The notes: generated from the letters alone by a model not told the origin. DNA of 64,000 bases from Enoplosus armatus (GCF_043641665.1 NC_092196.1:20311192-20375191), one strand, 5' to 3'; positions 10,918 to 22,330 are shown, numbered from the stretch's first letter. Translations and numbers: made by a program.

Positions 10918-11953
10918 GTACAGGCGCAGCACCGAGGCGGGCTGTTCTGCTGAGAGTCACCGGTCTCTTTTTTAAGCATTGCACAAAATGTTTTACCTCA
11001 GGATAAGCTAACTGAAACTCACAAACTAGAATACAGTGCTATTCACTTCTCAGCAGGCAGGATAGTTTCATTTCTAACACAACCAGCAGGTTTGTCCTCT
11101 TTGCAACACGGAGAGCTGATTTTTAGTTTTTTGTTTAAGCAGAGACCCTAAGAGAGGATGATAAAACGAGACTCTACTGTTGCTCTTTATTAAAGCTACT
11201 GTAAAATATTTAAGTAGACATATACTGTATAAAACATTTTCAACTGTATACACACACACACACACGTACAGTCAGATATTATATAAAAGCACCCAGGAGT
11301 TAGGAGGCACGATGTAAATGTGTGCAGAGTGCAGCAGTAAGTCAACATACAGTGGCTCTGTGTAGCTCCAGCTAGCTGTCAAGATTTCAGTGCAGCTATG
11401 GAAATACCACTCAAAGCTATTGCCAATAATATTCAATTTATATGTACTCACAAAAATTGTTTGTGGTCTCAAAAGAAAAAAAAAAAATCTGTTTGTTGCA
11501 CTTTATTTGTTTGTTTTTTTGTTTGTTTTTTCAATACTTTCCGAGATGTAACATATTTATAAAAGTATCATATACAGCTAGTTATGTTTAGTCGAGATGT
11601 TAAAATGATATAGAGTAATGTTGTATATCAAAAAAAGAAAAAAGAAAGAAAATGAACCCATTATCTCATGAGTCAAAGAAAATCTTTATGTGGGTAAACA
11701 AACGTTGTTCTTCCTTTTATATGCTCGTATGTACGCACCGACTGGGGGTTTTATATGAGTCGAAGCGATCTTTGGATATTATTTTTACCATTTTCAAACA
11801 GGAGAAGTGGTCCGTGCATTTATAGGAGTTTCTGGTATGAACTCTGCAGCAGAGAACACGTGTGGGAGTTCAGCTAGTGACCACGATTAGTAAGTTAGAC
11901 TGGAATGAAATAGATTCTTTTCTTTTCTGATCTGAATGTGTTTGCCCATGTGC

Positions 11954-11991
11954 TATATACATATATAAATATATATTTATATATGTATATA
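11954..11991 (+). repeat. Perfect 38-nt AT palindrome in rbfox3 3'UTR
   Basis: The 38 bases equal their own reverse complement, with no spacer. In RNA this could fold into an AU-only stem or pair between two molecules. Its last 8 bases are TGTATATA, a Pumilio-type site that would be hidden when the stem forms. A GT repeat follows at 12001. Chance growth of an AT-rich microsatellite is the simple alternative. Confidence 0.9.
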
Positions 11992-11997
11992 CGCATT

Positions 11998-12000
<3 letters not shown>

Positions 12001-12033
<33 letters not shown>
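12001..12033 (+). repeat. (GT)n microsatellite in 3'UTR
   Basis: A 33-nt GT repeat that starts 9 nt after the 38-nt palindrome. In the mRNA it would be a UG tract next to an AU stem. Confidence 0.95.
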
Positions 12034-12036
<3 letters not shown>

Positions 12037-13401
12037 AGGCAGAGAAAGAGGAAGTGAATGAGGTTTGCTAACATACTGTAGTTTGCAGTAAGCTAACAGT
12101 TTTACATGACTTCACTCCGAGTCCCTGTAATGACATCACGATAGCTTAACGCTGACCTCTAATATATATTCAATCAGCTTTTCCTCATCTCATGTGATGA
12201 AGGACACGTTTTGCGGTCGTGAGAGTAACCGTGGTCGGCGAGGGTTTTACTAAAAGTGAGAACATGTCAGACTATCAGCCTTGTTGTCAGAAGGTTGGAC
12301 AAAAAGTCAAACGTTGCTCTGATTGGTCAGATTGGTCTTCCCTCCAGTCTTAAAACTTAAAACATTAAAACTGAGATTTTGGTCTCGTAATTGGATTCCA
12401 GCAGCCTTGCTTTTGTTTTCAGCACCAGTATTTGTCACCTCCTCGTCCACCTCCTGTAGTTTGTTCTCAAAAATAACAAACATCTGCAGTTGTGTTGTGC
12501 TTCCTGATGCTGAAGACCAGTCGGTCAACTGCTCCACAAAACAAAATGAAACTAAAGATAAGAGACTTTTCCTTTCTTCCTCCCGTCATGTTATTACAGG
12601 GGCAGGTTTGAGTATTGTCATCCGGAGTTGCTCTTATCAGTCTGCACGGGTTTGTCTACAGTTTACAGAAAAAGTTAAAATTAGCATTGTTTAACTGTTT
12701 CAGTGTCAGCTTATCAAGGCTTAAATGTTAGAGAGATAACATGTAAATAACTGGTAGTCAGTATTGTAGAGGTCTGAGCCGTTTAATTATGCTTACAGTA
12801 AGTCAAAAGTAATTTAAATGTGAATTTATAGAAACAAGCACTTTGATATTTTTTGGTTCAGTTTGGTTTTGTTGTATTCCATAACCAGCTTAATATGCAA
12901 CCAGACCTCTATTTGATCCAAACATCTGTTCGTACTTATTAATAGTAGTATTGAGATACGTTTACATATCCGCAGAAAATACTCGTCATTTATATTTAAT
13001 ACAAGTATTCACTAAGCCCTGATAAGCTGGCAGGTGCATTTATTAATCCACCTAAAAGATTTGTACAAAAGAGAACCAAGCAAAAAAGTTACAGTACTTG
13101 TAAATACATTTAAATGTATATACACACACACATTATATCGCAATTCTCTGAGTAACTGTTTTATATGTATTCCTATATGAAGTGGGGTTATCTGTGTATT
13201 TTCAATTCAGCTGAACTTGTTCTTGAATTGTATGTCATTTCTATAATGAGAATATATTGTCTGAAAGGTGTAAAGTAATTTTCTTTTGGATTCATTTCAT
13301 AGGTAAAAAGTATACTATTATGACTTATTTTCTTTATTCATGAATTCTTTTTGTTGTCAACATGTGACATATAAGTAACCTCTGATTGTTTTGAGTGTCA
13401 G

Positions 13402-13466
13402 AATAAAGCAGTTATAAGAACATTATGTCTGCCTTTACACATCGATGCTGTTGTTGCTGTTGTTGT
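13402..13466 (+). terminator. rbfox3: rbfox3 polyadenylation signal and downstream GU element
   Basis: AATAAA at 13402-13407 is followed about 40 nt later by a GTTGTTGCTGTTGTTGT-type GU-rich element (13448-13466). This is the standard spacing for cleavage at about 13420-13435. It is the best 3'-end signal downstream of the rbfox3 stop codon. Confidence 0.7.
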
Positions 13467-15530
13467 CAACTGAAGGGTTCCATCATAATCTGATTTTGGA
13501 TTTGTTTTTTTGTTGGTATGTGTCCACCTTGAAAACATCCAGACAAATAGGGACTCCTTCTACGGTGGCTGAGAGAGCTCAACGCCTCTTTTTCCACAAG
13601 TCAAGTCTCGCATTTACGGAAAAAGCGCTGCACATTCGGAAATATTCACCAAGAAATGAGCTGCGAATACATGAAAATATAGAAACACGGCAAGTCGTAC
13701 AGAAGAAAATGGAAATTACGAGCTTTGTTTGCAGGATTAAGAATGGGGGCGACACCTTACTACATCGCCTGCAAGTTAGCTAGCTACACCCACTCAAAAC
13801 AATGACAGAAAAATGGGCACAAAATGGCGGTGAGAGTGGATGAGACCGACACAGCTACGTGTGCCGTCGATTTAAAGAAATAAAGTTGCCTGCTCCAAGA
13901 AACCGCTATCGTAGCTTCCTGAAAACGGAAACTGGCTAACATGAACACGTTGACAGTGACGTGAAAACAAAATTGTCTTATTATTAAGCTGAAGTTGCGG
14001 CGTGTTGAACTCTCTCAGCCGTTTTGGTCACATGATCTGTGATCACCTCCATTGTATTGGGGTGGCAGCAGAAACCTCAGAAACACACTGAAGGAACAGA
14101 TTAACGGATCCTTTTAGGACCTGGCTCAGCCGACCCTTTAATGCGCTCAAGTTTTAATTGCTTGAGATCAAACTATGAACAAACTCTGACTGAAAGAAGC
14201 AGCGGCTCCTGATACCTGATCTAACCCTCCCCTGAATCCTTCACGTCCGTGGGTGATTAATATATTTGTCTCCGCAGCCCCCTTTTTCAGTTCTGGGCTG
14301 CCTGTCAGTGAGGACTATATGTAGCTCCAGCGCTATTGTGCTCCCTCCCTGCTGAGCTGTAAGACTGCATGTGGATATTTTTGTATGGTGGGTCCCCAGC
14401 GAGCGCTCAGTTAATCTGAGGTATAGGATAGATAGGAGGGGGGGGGGAGGAGGCTCAGGCCAGTTCCTCCATGTACAGAGATACAAGGGGAGGCAGCGAG
14501 GACGCTGATTGAACACGCCACTTGTTTGACTGTTTGTCTCTCTGGATTGGAAGTTGGGGTGGGGGCGGGGGTGGGGGGCGGGTAACGCACTACAAAGGCG
14601 TTTCCAAATTAAAGCCTCGTCTACTTTCATTTCTGTATTTATTTCTTTTGTCAGACGCTCCACGGAGCTGCCGAAGATCACTCCGAATTAGCGAGCATCT
14701 GTCATGACGAGGGTCCTGGGATGCTCGCCTCGCCTCGCCTGCCCCCGACACCCACACACACACACACCCCACCCTCCCCTCTCTGCTTCCATCCAGCCCC
14801 ATTACACTGAGACTTTTCACTTTGCACTGCCAAACTGCCGATCTCCACTTGTATGATTACAGCACACTCTGATCTTTATTCTGGGGAGAGCAGTAGCACT
14901 CGTTTTGGCAGGCGGGAGGCCTCTGCTCCCGCTTCTTTTATGCCACATTACAAGAGCGGGATGAAAAGGGAATGAGGCTGTTGTCTCTCTGCTCTCAAAC
15001 TTTTTGCAGTTGAGTTGTAAGTGTTGTTTCCCCTCGGCTGTTTTGACTCAGTCGGTGTGTCTTAACCTTACGTTGTGAACTTTTCCTCCTTGTAACAGTG
15101 TACATTGCATAGATGGAAAAAATGTTGGGGCGGTGGGGGGACGTTGAAGAAAGTGTGTGTTGTTTACTCCATACATTATCCAACCATATGTTTTTTCTAG
15201 CCTATACTTTCTGTGACAAGATCCTCACTCCAAGAAACTTGTTCAGAAAGGAAGAAAGTTGCACTGAGCTGCTCCACATTGACTTTTCATAGCACCTCTC
15301 ATTATGTATGCCTATCAGAAACATAACCTTCTGCATATTTACCAGTCTCCCCACTTTTCTCCCCTGTTTCCAGTAAATACAAAAGGAAGAGCTGTACTCA
15401 GTATTGATGGACATCACAGATGAAAACAACGAAGAGAGGAGAACTAGCTTTAAGAAAATAACACAAGAAGAAGAAGAAGAAGACGAGAAGGAGTCCCTCT
15501 ACTGAGGCTGGCGAGGGAAGACGGGAGGCG
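13431..15530. other. Region after rbfox3 proximal 3' end, no gene recognised
   Basis: I see no coding exon here. The stretch is moderately GC-rich from 14240 and contains G runs at 14435-14455 and 14555-14585 and a short CA repeat at 14753-14767. If the distal rbfox3 last exon at about 19.55 kb is used, this is intron sequence. Confidence 0.5.
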
Positions 15531-15659
15531 TACAAAGTGGCGCCGCGGCAGCGGTGTCAAACCAGCCACAAACTTGACAGACGGAGTGAGCCAGTTTCCA
15601 CCAGGGACCACCTTTTTGCCGGGTAGAAAAAGACAGAGAGAGAATGAAAAGTGTCCCGT

Positions 15660-15730
15660 TATTATAAAACATTTTATTTTTCTATACTTTTGTGATTTAC
15701 AATGGTAAAAAGTGTGTATAAAGCAGTATA
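15660..15730 (-). terminator. Possible minus-strand polyadenylation site
   Basis: Read on the minus strand, AATAAA occurs at about 15675-15680 in an AU-rich, 3'UTR-like context, followed by a T/C-rich stretch towards 15630. No minus-strand coding exon was recognised upstream of it in the minus direction (higher coordinates), so this is only a weak sign of an antisense transcript. Confidence 0.2.
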
Positions 15731-16129
15731 TATGTACAAATCTGTTTTTATGTTTTTTGGTAAGGGAGATGAACAGTTGGCCCTTGATGCTGATTCTGTG
15801 GTATGCAGGAAGGAGGAGGGAGGAGCCCCCCCCTCCTCTCTCTATGGCACACTGCTCTGTCGCCGAGGCCGTGTAAACAAAAACATAAACAGAAAGGTGG
15901 CAGGGAGAGCTCGGCATCCAGGCAGAAGCACTTTCTACGCTGTACTTCCTGTGGGTGGAGTCAAAGGTCAGCCTCCTGGTCTCACTGCTCCGCCTTCTTC
16001 CTTCCAGCCTCCCCGACCTCCTTCCTTACTTCCTTCCTTTTCGGGCCGGTGATGTCGCTCCTTCTTCCTTGTTGCGGTGTCACTGACCGGCAGCGCCTAC
16101 TGTTAGCAGCGTCCCCCGTGGATACTGTC

Positions 16130-16290
16130 GTGATGTCACTTTCTCCTGGCAGCACCATTGGGCATCCCCGCCCTCCCCAATGGGCAGTGTCACTGGTTTA
16201 CAGCGTTGGGGAGCGGGGGGGTGAGCCACGGCGGGACGGTGAGACGGTATAAAGCCGAGCCTCCCCGGTCTGCCCCGGTCTGCCCCTCTC
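16130..16290 (+). promoter_or_regulatory. CpG-rich promoter-like block with CCAAT and TATA boxes
   Basis: A GC-rich segment contains an inverted CCAAT (ATTGG, 16157-16161), a GC-box-like CCCCGCCC, a direct CCAAT (16177-16181) and TATAAAG (16248-16254). The CCAAT box is about 70 bases upstream of the TATA box, as in textbook core promoters, placing a start site near 16278. A TCAAAGGTCA nuclear-receptor-type site lies further upstream at 15961-15970. The first downstream ATG (16335) opens a 46-codon frame to 16475 with no recognised domain. No known gene can be assigned. Confidence 0.4.
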
Positions 16291-16334
16291 CACGCCCCAG
16301 CAGAGGTCAATGACTGAGGACTAGTTAAGAGAAA

Positions 16335-16475
16335 ATGGCGCAGAAGTCGCCGACTTTACTCACCTGCCAGACTCCGAGCCCAAGCCTTTGTGTCACTCTG
16401 CACCGACGGACAAACTATCAGACCAACGCGGTAATAAGGTGCGTACAACTACCAAGGATGCACGTTTCCACCTGA
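16335..16475 (+). CDS. Small open frame downstream of the TATA promoter (speculative)
   Basis: A 46-codon frame begins MAQKSPTLLTCQ and ends at TGA 16473-16475. It is the first ATG after the CCAAT/TATA block, about 55 nt from the predicted start site. A possible weak donor (GCG|GTAATA) lies inside it at 16431. No family is recognised and codon evidence is too short to judge. It may be a leader exon, a microprotein or chance. Confidence 0.15.
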   Translation: MAQKSPTLLTCQTPSPSLCVTLHRRTNYQTNAVIRCVQLPRMHVST

Positions 16476-17120
16476 CGAGAATAACTCATCAACGTCCATG
16501 TAACAAATTGAATTATAATCGAATAATCCCATTGTACTACATCAGCAGGTGCATAACCAAAACACAAGCCTGAGGCATATAGACTATGTCGCTAGATAAA
16601 ACATTATAGAAATACAGTAGTGCCCATCCAACGGTAACAAGGAACGAGGGCTAAAATATGTCAAATTTTCTTTGTCAGTGTATTCTGAGAATATTTATTT
16701 GTGTGGTTTTTTTTTTTTTTGGTTTTTTTTTTGCAGCACTGAAAACTTTTAAAGAGGAAAAAAAAGTTTTAATTTGGTGGAAGCGAAACTTTAATTCTTT
16801 ATATCAGGAGAGTCACTGTAAACGTGTTTAAACAAGAATGTTGGTTCAGTTCTTTGAATGTACATTAATGTCTAGGGTGTCCAATAAGTATGTATTCTTT
16901 TTCTGTATATAAATATATATACATATCTATTATATGGGCTGTGGTGATGTCAGGGAGTAGAGGGGGTGGGCAGGAAAGCCTCTGGCCCCCGAACATAGAT
17001 ATCAGACCCCCCTCCAACTAAATATGTCCCTGATATTTACTGTAACATGTGATCATGTGTTATATGATTGAAAGTGTGATGGTGATAGTGTGAACTGATC
17101 TCCCCCGAAACCCCCCTTTA

Positions 17121-17121
<1 letters not shown>

Positions 17122-17178
<57 letters not shown>
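17122..17178 (+). repeat. (CA)n microsatellite, long
   Basis: A pure 57-nt CA repeat, the longest in the window, and likely to be length-polymorphic. It lies between the promoter-like block at 16.2 kb and the candidate distal exon. Confidence 0.95.
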
Positions 17179-17180
<2 letters not shown>

Positions 17181-18990
17181 TGTGCAGATGCTCACACATT
17201 GACAACACAAGCAGAACTACACACAATACACAATACAACATTTTTGCCCCATCAAATGCAAAACATCACATCCTACTTTTAACTGACAGACACTCTGGCC
17301 CTTCGTTGGAGCTGGAAGACTTGCTAATTAGTGCAAGGTGTTGTGGGTGTCAGATAAAAAGTTTATGAATATTGATTTTTCTTTTCTTACTTGAACCAAA
17401 GTATGATTTGAACACACGGTCTCAGTGCTCTTTGATCAGGAGACAGCGAGACTCTGTGATGACGGCGGAGCCCGGATGTGTATTGACGTGACCCAGATTT
17501 TCATTTGCTCATCACTGCTGAGGAAAAGCTCGCTGTTCCGCTAATATAACGAGCCCAGCTGATAAAGCCCGGCTCGCAGCTTCCTGCAGCAGCCTCGGTT
17601 TATGAACTGCTGTTCTCGTGCTGACCCTGGTGGGCAGGCGGTTTTATTGCATATTGGAAATAACCTGCTGGCCCTGGAAAAGAAACTTTTATCAGAGGCG
17701 AGCAGGTTCGGGTGAAGCACAACTTTGTTTGAGAGTTCAGGGTACACTACTTACTCAGTAGTGGTTTTGTGTGAATTGTTCCAAGAGGGTACCACTCGGT
17801 TAAGCTCCTGGCTTCCTGTACAAAACTACAGTGTGTACTGTCAATATCCTGTACAGTAAATCTCACCTCACACTTCTTGATTAACTTCATCTTATTTCAG
17901 GTTAAAAAAAAACTTGTTCTGAATCAGGGCTCCTACCCACGCGACCTCTGTTCATCTGTAGACAGCTTCTCATATATTACAAAGAGTATCTATATCATGG
18001 CAACTAACTGTTGTGAAGTCTAATTGGGGTAAAGTCGGTCATTTGTTCTCCCATGCAGCGATCATATGCAGGCTTAGCATTTTTATACCTGTAGGTTTGT
18101 TTCTGAGAGTCACATGATTCATCTGGCCTACTTTCAGCGCTACAGACTTGTGGTGGGTCAGAAACGACTCGGGAGCAGGTTGGAGTTTTACTTTGACGGG
18201 AACTTCCTGGGAGGCAGAGCTGCTCTTGGAGGCAAAAATCAGCTTAATGGAGTCGACGGACGGAGATAAAGAACCACAGTTTTTATTTCTTTTAGCTTGG
18301 CTTTCGAACACTAAGCTTTGGTCACGTGATCTGATTTTGTCCACTGAATGATCTATGCACTTTGCAACAGAAACAAATATGATGTCACATTTTTGGACGA
18401 CACCACCGTCATCCACTTAGTCTAGTCAGCGAGTAGTTTTTAGGCAATAAGGCTGTCGTTATTCTATACTTTTCTCTTTGTCAACAAATCCCATGAAAAG
18501 ACCAAAAGCAACAACACTGTCTGACTTCCTGTCTGTGGCTCTCAGCTCACAGCCCCTTGGTTCCTACTGAAGATGTAAATCTTTAATAATTCAAGATATG
18601 TGGTTTCATCTTTAGGTTTTCTTTTTATGGCACAAGGGCAGAAGATATATCAGGCTGCGATACACACACGGCACATGCTGGCAGATGCGTTTGGTTTTGG
18701 TCGTTTCACTGGATTTGAGCTGCATCTCTGCTCATTTTGTCTTTTGTCAGAACAGCGTTTTTGCTAAACTGTACGATAGGAAACTGTTATGATTCAACAC
18801 ACAGTATGTAGCATTTCTAGAGGACAGTCACGTAGACGTGTCAGATATTAGCTGCCGCTGTTTCAAACTTCAAACTGGAAGTCAACGGTTGACTCACAAA
18901 TGACAAATTACTGTTAATACTGATGCACATACAACAGCAACATTTGCAGTACACTGTATCCAAACAAGCCTCATTACTCCTCATTATTCT

Positions 18991-19043
18991 TAGTAGTAAT
19001 AGTAGTAGTATTAGGAGTAGTAGTAGTAGTAGTAGTAGTAGTA
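18991..19043 (+). repeat. (AGT)n trinucleotide repeat
   Basis: An interrupted AGT/AGG triplet microsatellite; the pure stretch of AGT units covers about the last 28 bases. Non-coding. Confidence 0.9.
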
Positions 19044-19170
19044 AGGGACAGTGTTAGCTTGAAGCTCATTTTTATCTGCAGTTCACAATTAAAACAACAC
19101 TGAGCCAAAGTCTCCTGTTCTACCAGCTTCCATTGCATCACTGAAGAGAAAAACAAATTAGCATTCAACA

Positions 19171-19189
19171 ACTACAGCTCCCATGATGC
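19171..19189 (+). promoter_or_regulatory. ZNF143/THAP11-type site
   Basis: ACTACAGCTCCCATGATGC closely matches the long ACTACAAYTCCCAGNATGC word bound by ZNF143 and THAP11 at vertebrate promoters. No promoter is otherwise evident within 200 bases, so it may be a distal site or a repeat-derived copy. Confidence 0.4.
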
Positions 19190-19547
19190 CTCTCTCTCTC
19201 TTCTGTGGGTTCATCACCTTCTGATCCATCGTCAATACAAAGCTTATTTATTAGTGGAATATTAACTTATCTAGTCGAACTAGTTAGTCTCTGGCTGCTC
19301 TTCCGTATCGGATCTTTCGGATTCAAATGTTTTTTTTTGTCCCGGTAGTTTGAACTCTTTCTCACGAAGCTGTGGTTGTTTGTCTCTTCTTGTTGACGCG
19401 CAGTTTAAACTCCACCACTGAGTTTATTTCTGCGTCCAGAGAAGCTCCGCCTTCACGTTGTCTTTCTGAAACTCCAGCCGGCACCTCAGCAGCTGGATGG
19501 AGCGGGGGGGGGGCGGGGTTCAAGCGGCCCTCCCTTCCTTCCTTCAG

Positions 19548-20240
19548 ATGCCTTCAGTATATAATGAACTGGTCCTGATCTTCCTGAGCACAACTGCTTG
19601 AGCTGTGACACTAGCAGGATGTCCCCTCTGAGAGTCCCCCGTCCCCCCCCCGACCCCGGCATACCCGCCCCATTCGACACCCTCCTCCCACCACCCCAAC
19701 TCCCCCCCCTAGCCTTCTAGTATGTGAGTCGACTGGCCCCTTTTGTATTCCTGGTGTTCTGTACATAATGACCCTCTCCCCTCCTCACCCCTCCACCCCC
19801 CCCTCCCCCCTTCCCCCCCAGTTGTCCTTTCAGGGGGAAAAAGAAAAAAAGAAAAAAAACTACATCCTCTGACTCCCCGAAATCTTGTATTTTGTTCTAA
19901 TAATGACGAAATTTATTTATAAGGATTTTTTAAAATCTATCTCTTTCTCCTTTTTGTAAATGTTCCAGTTAAATAAAGTTTAAAAATGTTAAAAAATTAA
20001 ATGGATATATTGAAAGGTTAAAAAAATGTCTCTAGAAGTCCCTGCCCCCTCCTCTGGCTCTGTACTCTGAACTTTGTGTTTTTGTTTTTTCTCTTTCTGT
20101 ATGCTTCTCTTTACGTGCTTCAGATGAAGAGTTCTATTTATTATGACATTAACGTTATTATAATTATGACTAATTATTAATATTATCATCATCCTCATCA
20201 TCCTCATTATTATCATTAATAAACTTGTCTACTTCAGCCT
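19548..20240 (+). other. rbfox3: Candidate distal rbfox3 last exon / 3'UTR
   Basis: The segment starts after a strong pyrimidine tract and CAG (acceptor at 19546-19547) and ends at two AATAAA signals (19972 and 20218). The second is followed by a GT-rich downstream element at about 20257-20275. The text between is typical 3'UTR: C-rich, then AU-rich, with no long frame. In mammals Rbfox3 has a distal non-coding last exon used when the PY-NLS exon is skipped (family knowledge), and this block sits in the right place and strand. The exact acceptor is unsure; alternatives at about 19401 and 19615 exist. It could also be the 3' end of an unrelated transcript. Confidence 0.45.
19972..19977 (+). 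terminator. Polyadenylation signal AATAAA
   Basis: AATAAA lies in the context TTAAATAAAGTTTAAAAATG, close to the end of the candidate distal 3'UTR. A T-rich stretch precedes it. It would give the shorter of two forms. Confidence 0.5.
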
Positions 20241-20275
20241 CCGTGTCTCAGCGCTGTTTTGTGGTGAGTGATGAG
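20218..20275 (+). terminator. Polyadenylation signal with GU-rich downstream element
   Basis: AATAAA at 20218-20223 is followed by a CA-containing cleavage region (about 20235-20240) and then by TGTTTTGTGGTGAGTG. This is a complete-looking 3'-end signal on the plus strand. Confidence 0.6.
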
Positions 20276-20540
20276 TTGCTGCTTTCTCGGGGGGGCGGAC
20301 CGGGACTCGTGGTAAGACTACAAATCCCATGACACAACATCACTGCGACACCATATGAGATGAGCCAGGTGGAACAGGGAGGGGGGGACGCTCCCAGACC
20401 CATTTGTCTTGTGCCGAACCCCCTCCGGGTTTACAAGATGGAGAGCACCTGTCTGTCGCCGAGGCCGCCATTTACCTAACCGCAGCAAAGACAAACTCCG
20501 AGGCTGAAGCCTGCGAGAGGAAAAATATAGACGCTCGTCT
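20270..20540 (+). promoter_or_regulatory. Promoter-like CpG block with ZNF143- and YY1-like sites
   Basis: Immediately after the 20218 polyadenylation signal the composition turns CpG-rich. It contains GGGGCGGACC (GC box), ACTACAAATCCCATGACAC (20317-20335, ZNF143-like), CAAGATGG at about 20436, and GCCGCCATTT at about 20465, which resembles a YY1 site. These are marks of a TATA-less promoter. Downstream frames are short and unrecognised. Confidence 0.35.
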
Positions 20541-22274
20541 TCAGGGGGAAAGAGGAGCGGCGAAAAAACACAAATGTAAATACTTCAAAAGATCAGTGCC
20601 TCTCCATCATTGTAGACTTTGTTTAATCCTTTGAGCCTCTACAAACAATGGTAGATGGGATTTTCTTTTTTTTGTCACAGCCAAAAAAGAAGAAGAAGAA
20701 TTGACAATCCAGAAAACACTGTTGTTATTTGTGTCACTGCTGTGCCACATCAAAATGTGCACAATGTGCTCTCTGCAATCGGTGAGTGTGCAATGCATCC
20801 TTTATACATTTTGGAGTGTTTTTTGTTGTTGTTTTTTTTTTTTAGCCCGAGGCCTCAACTGAAACCCATTTAAATCAGACTTTCAGTTCCTTCTTTCATC
20901 ATTTAGATTGAGCCGTCAGAATCAGGGTTCAGTAAATACGTTTAAACACCTCGTTATTCTCCGACAGGCGAGATCTGTTGTCGACCACAGTAAGGAATCA
21001 TCTGGTTATACAGCACCAATAATAAACAGACTCGCGCCCCCGTTTGTCTAAATAGGCAGATTAGTCCAAAGCGACACAAGTGAGAAGACGACGCTGTCAT
21101 ATGTTGCTCTGTGGATTTACTTTGACTATAGCTTTATTTATAAATACGGTCCTAACATGTTGCGGACTGTGTGAATGAACACTGTGCAGAAGCTGCTGCC
21201 GCCGTGAGGTTTGTGTTTGAGCGGCTTTCAGCAAACTCCAGGTTCTAAACTTTATTTAGTCGCTGGTTAAAGCACAGGTGAGGTTCTCTGAGCTCCTGGT
21301 GAATGGAGTACTACCTCATACTACTGGTATTCTAGTGCTGTGTGTTGTCTTTTCTTCTTCTCATTTCCTTGGTGCATTGCATCATGGGAGAGCAGTCTTT
21401 AGTTTGCATACTGTTTTGATTGTATAAAGTATATTTGTTTATCCCAAAGTCACACAGAATGTCTCCCCAGTCTTTACTCTCAAAAGAGCTTAATGGAAGA
21501 AAAAAATGACAAAAACGATGTTTGAATATGTGCGTAATATTCCAGCTGTGCAGTGTCGTCTAATTTCCACTCGGTGGCGCCATCTCTCCGCCTCAGCAGC
21601 TGCATCATTCATTCAACCAGCAGCAGTTTTCAGCTTTGCCCGCCGCTCGTCTGCGTTAACTGCAGAGTTTCATCTTCCCTCGCAGCCTCGCCGTCTCATC
21701 ACAGACACCTGATCCACCTCAGGAGTGAAATATTATCTCCCCCTTTTATTCATACATGTAACGGTTGATTAAGGTCAAATGGGGATCTAAAATATGATAA
21801 AAGCATCTGTTGGACTCGAAGAGAATCTGTCACCCCAACCACAGCAATTGACCATAATCACACAATTATGAAGCGATGAGACACTTTGGCTTTATGGGGA
21901 GGGTGCTTTGCTAAAATGGCCCACGTAAAACCCCATCTGTACAAATGGGCCTTGGATTTGAGCCAAAGCAGGGGCTAAAAGACCCGATATATCAAGTCAC
22001 GGCACATCTAGCAGAGGAGGGGGGTGGTGGGGGGGGGGCAGAGAGGGGCTGACAAGACGGCAAGTCTGCTGGTGTCAAAGAAAAACACGGCTGAGATATT
22101 TGTAGACGCTATCAATTTTGTAGGAACAGGATTCCCTCGTGTCATTTTGGTCGCAAATAAAACGAACAAAGATGATTCACGAGTCTGATGACTGCAGCTG
22201 ATGACACAGTTCAGTTTATTCAAGTATTTATACGACACTGATTCATCTCAGCTGTCACAGGAGCAGGCTGCTGT

Positions 22275-22330
22275 TTGTATATATATTACAGTATATATAT
22301 ATATATGTATGTATATACTGTATGTGTATC
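22275..22330 (+). repeat. AT-rich repeat (TATA/TGTA)
   Basis: Imperfect TA and TATG repeats. Low-complexity DNA with no sign of function. Confidence 0.85.

Larger units (their letters stand above)
9288..13430 (+). other. rbfox3: rbfox3 3' untranslated region (proposed)
   Basis: About 4.1 kb of AU-rich, non-coding, high-complexity sequence follows the stop codon and reaches a good polyadenylation site at 13402. Five UGUANAUA words (Pumilio sites) lie at 10645, 11984, 12742, 13099 and 13115, and one TGCATG at 9650. A perfect 38-nt palindrome occupies 11954-11991. CA and GT repeats are at 10896-10917 and 12001-12033. Long 3'UTRs are common in neuronal RNA-binding protein genes. The far end is inferred from sequence only; an earlier AATAAA at 10327-10332 could give a shorter form. 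Confidence 0.65.

Noticed and set aside
14241..14681. A 146-codon minus-strand frame
   Set aside because: Proline runs derive from G-rich repeats; no domain and no splice signals.
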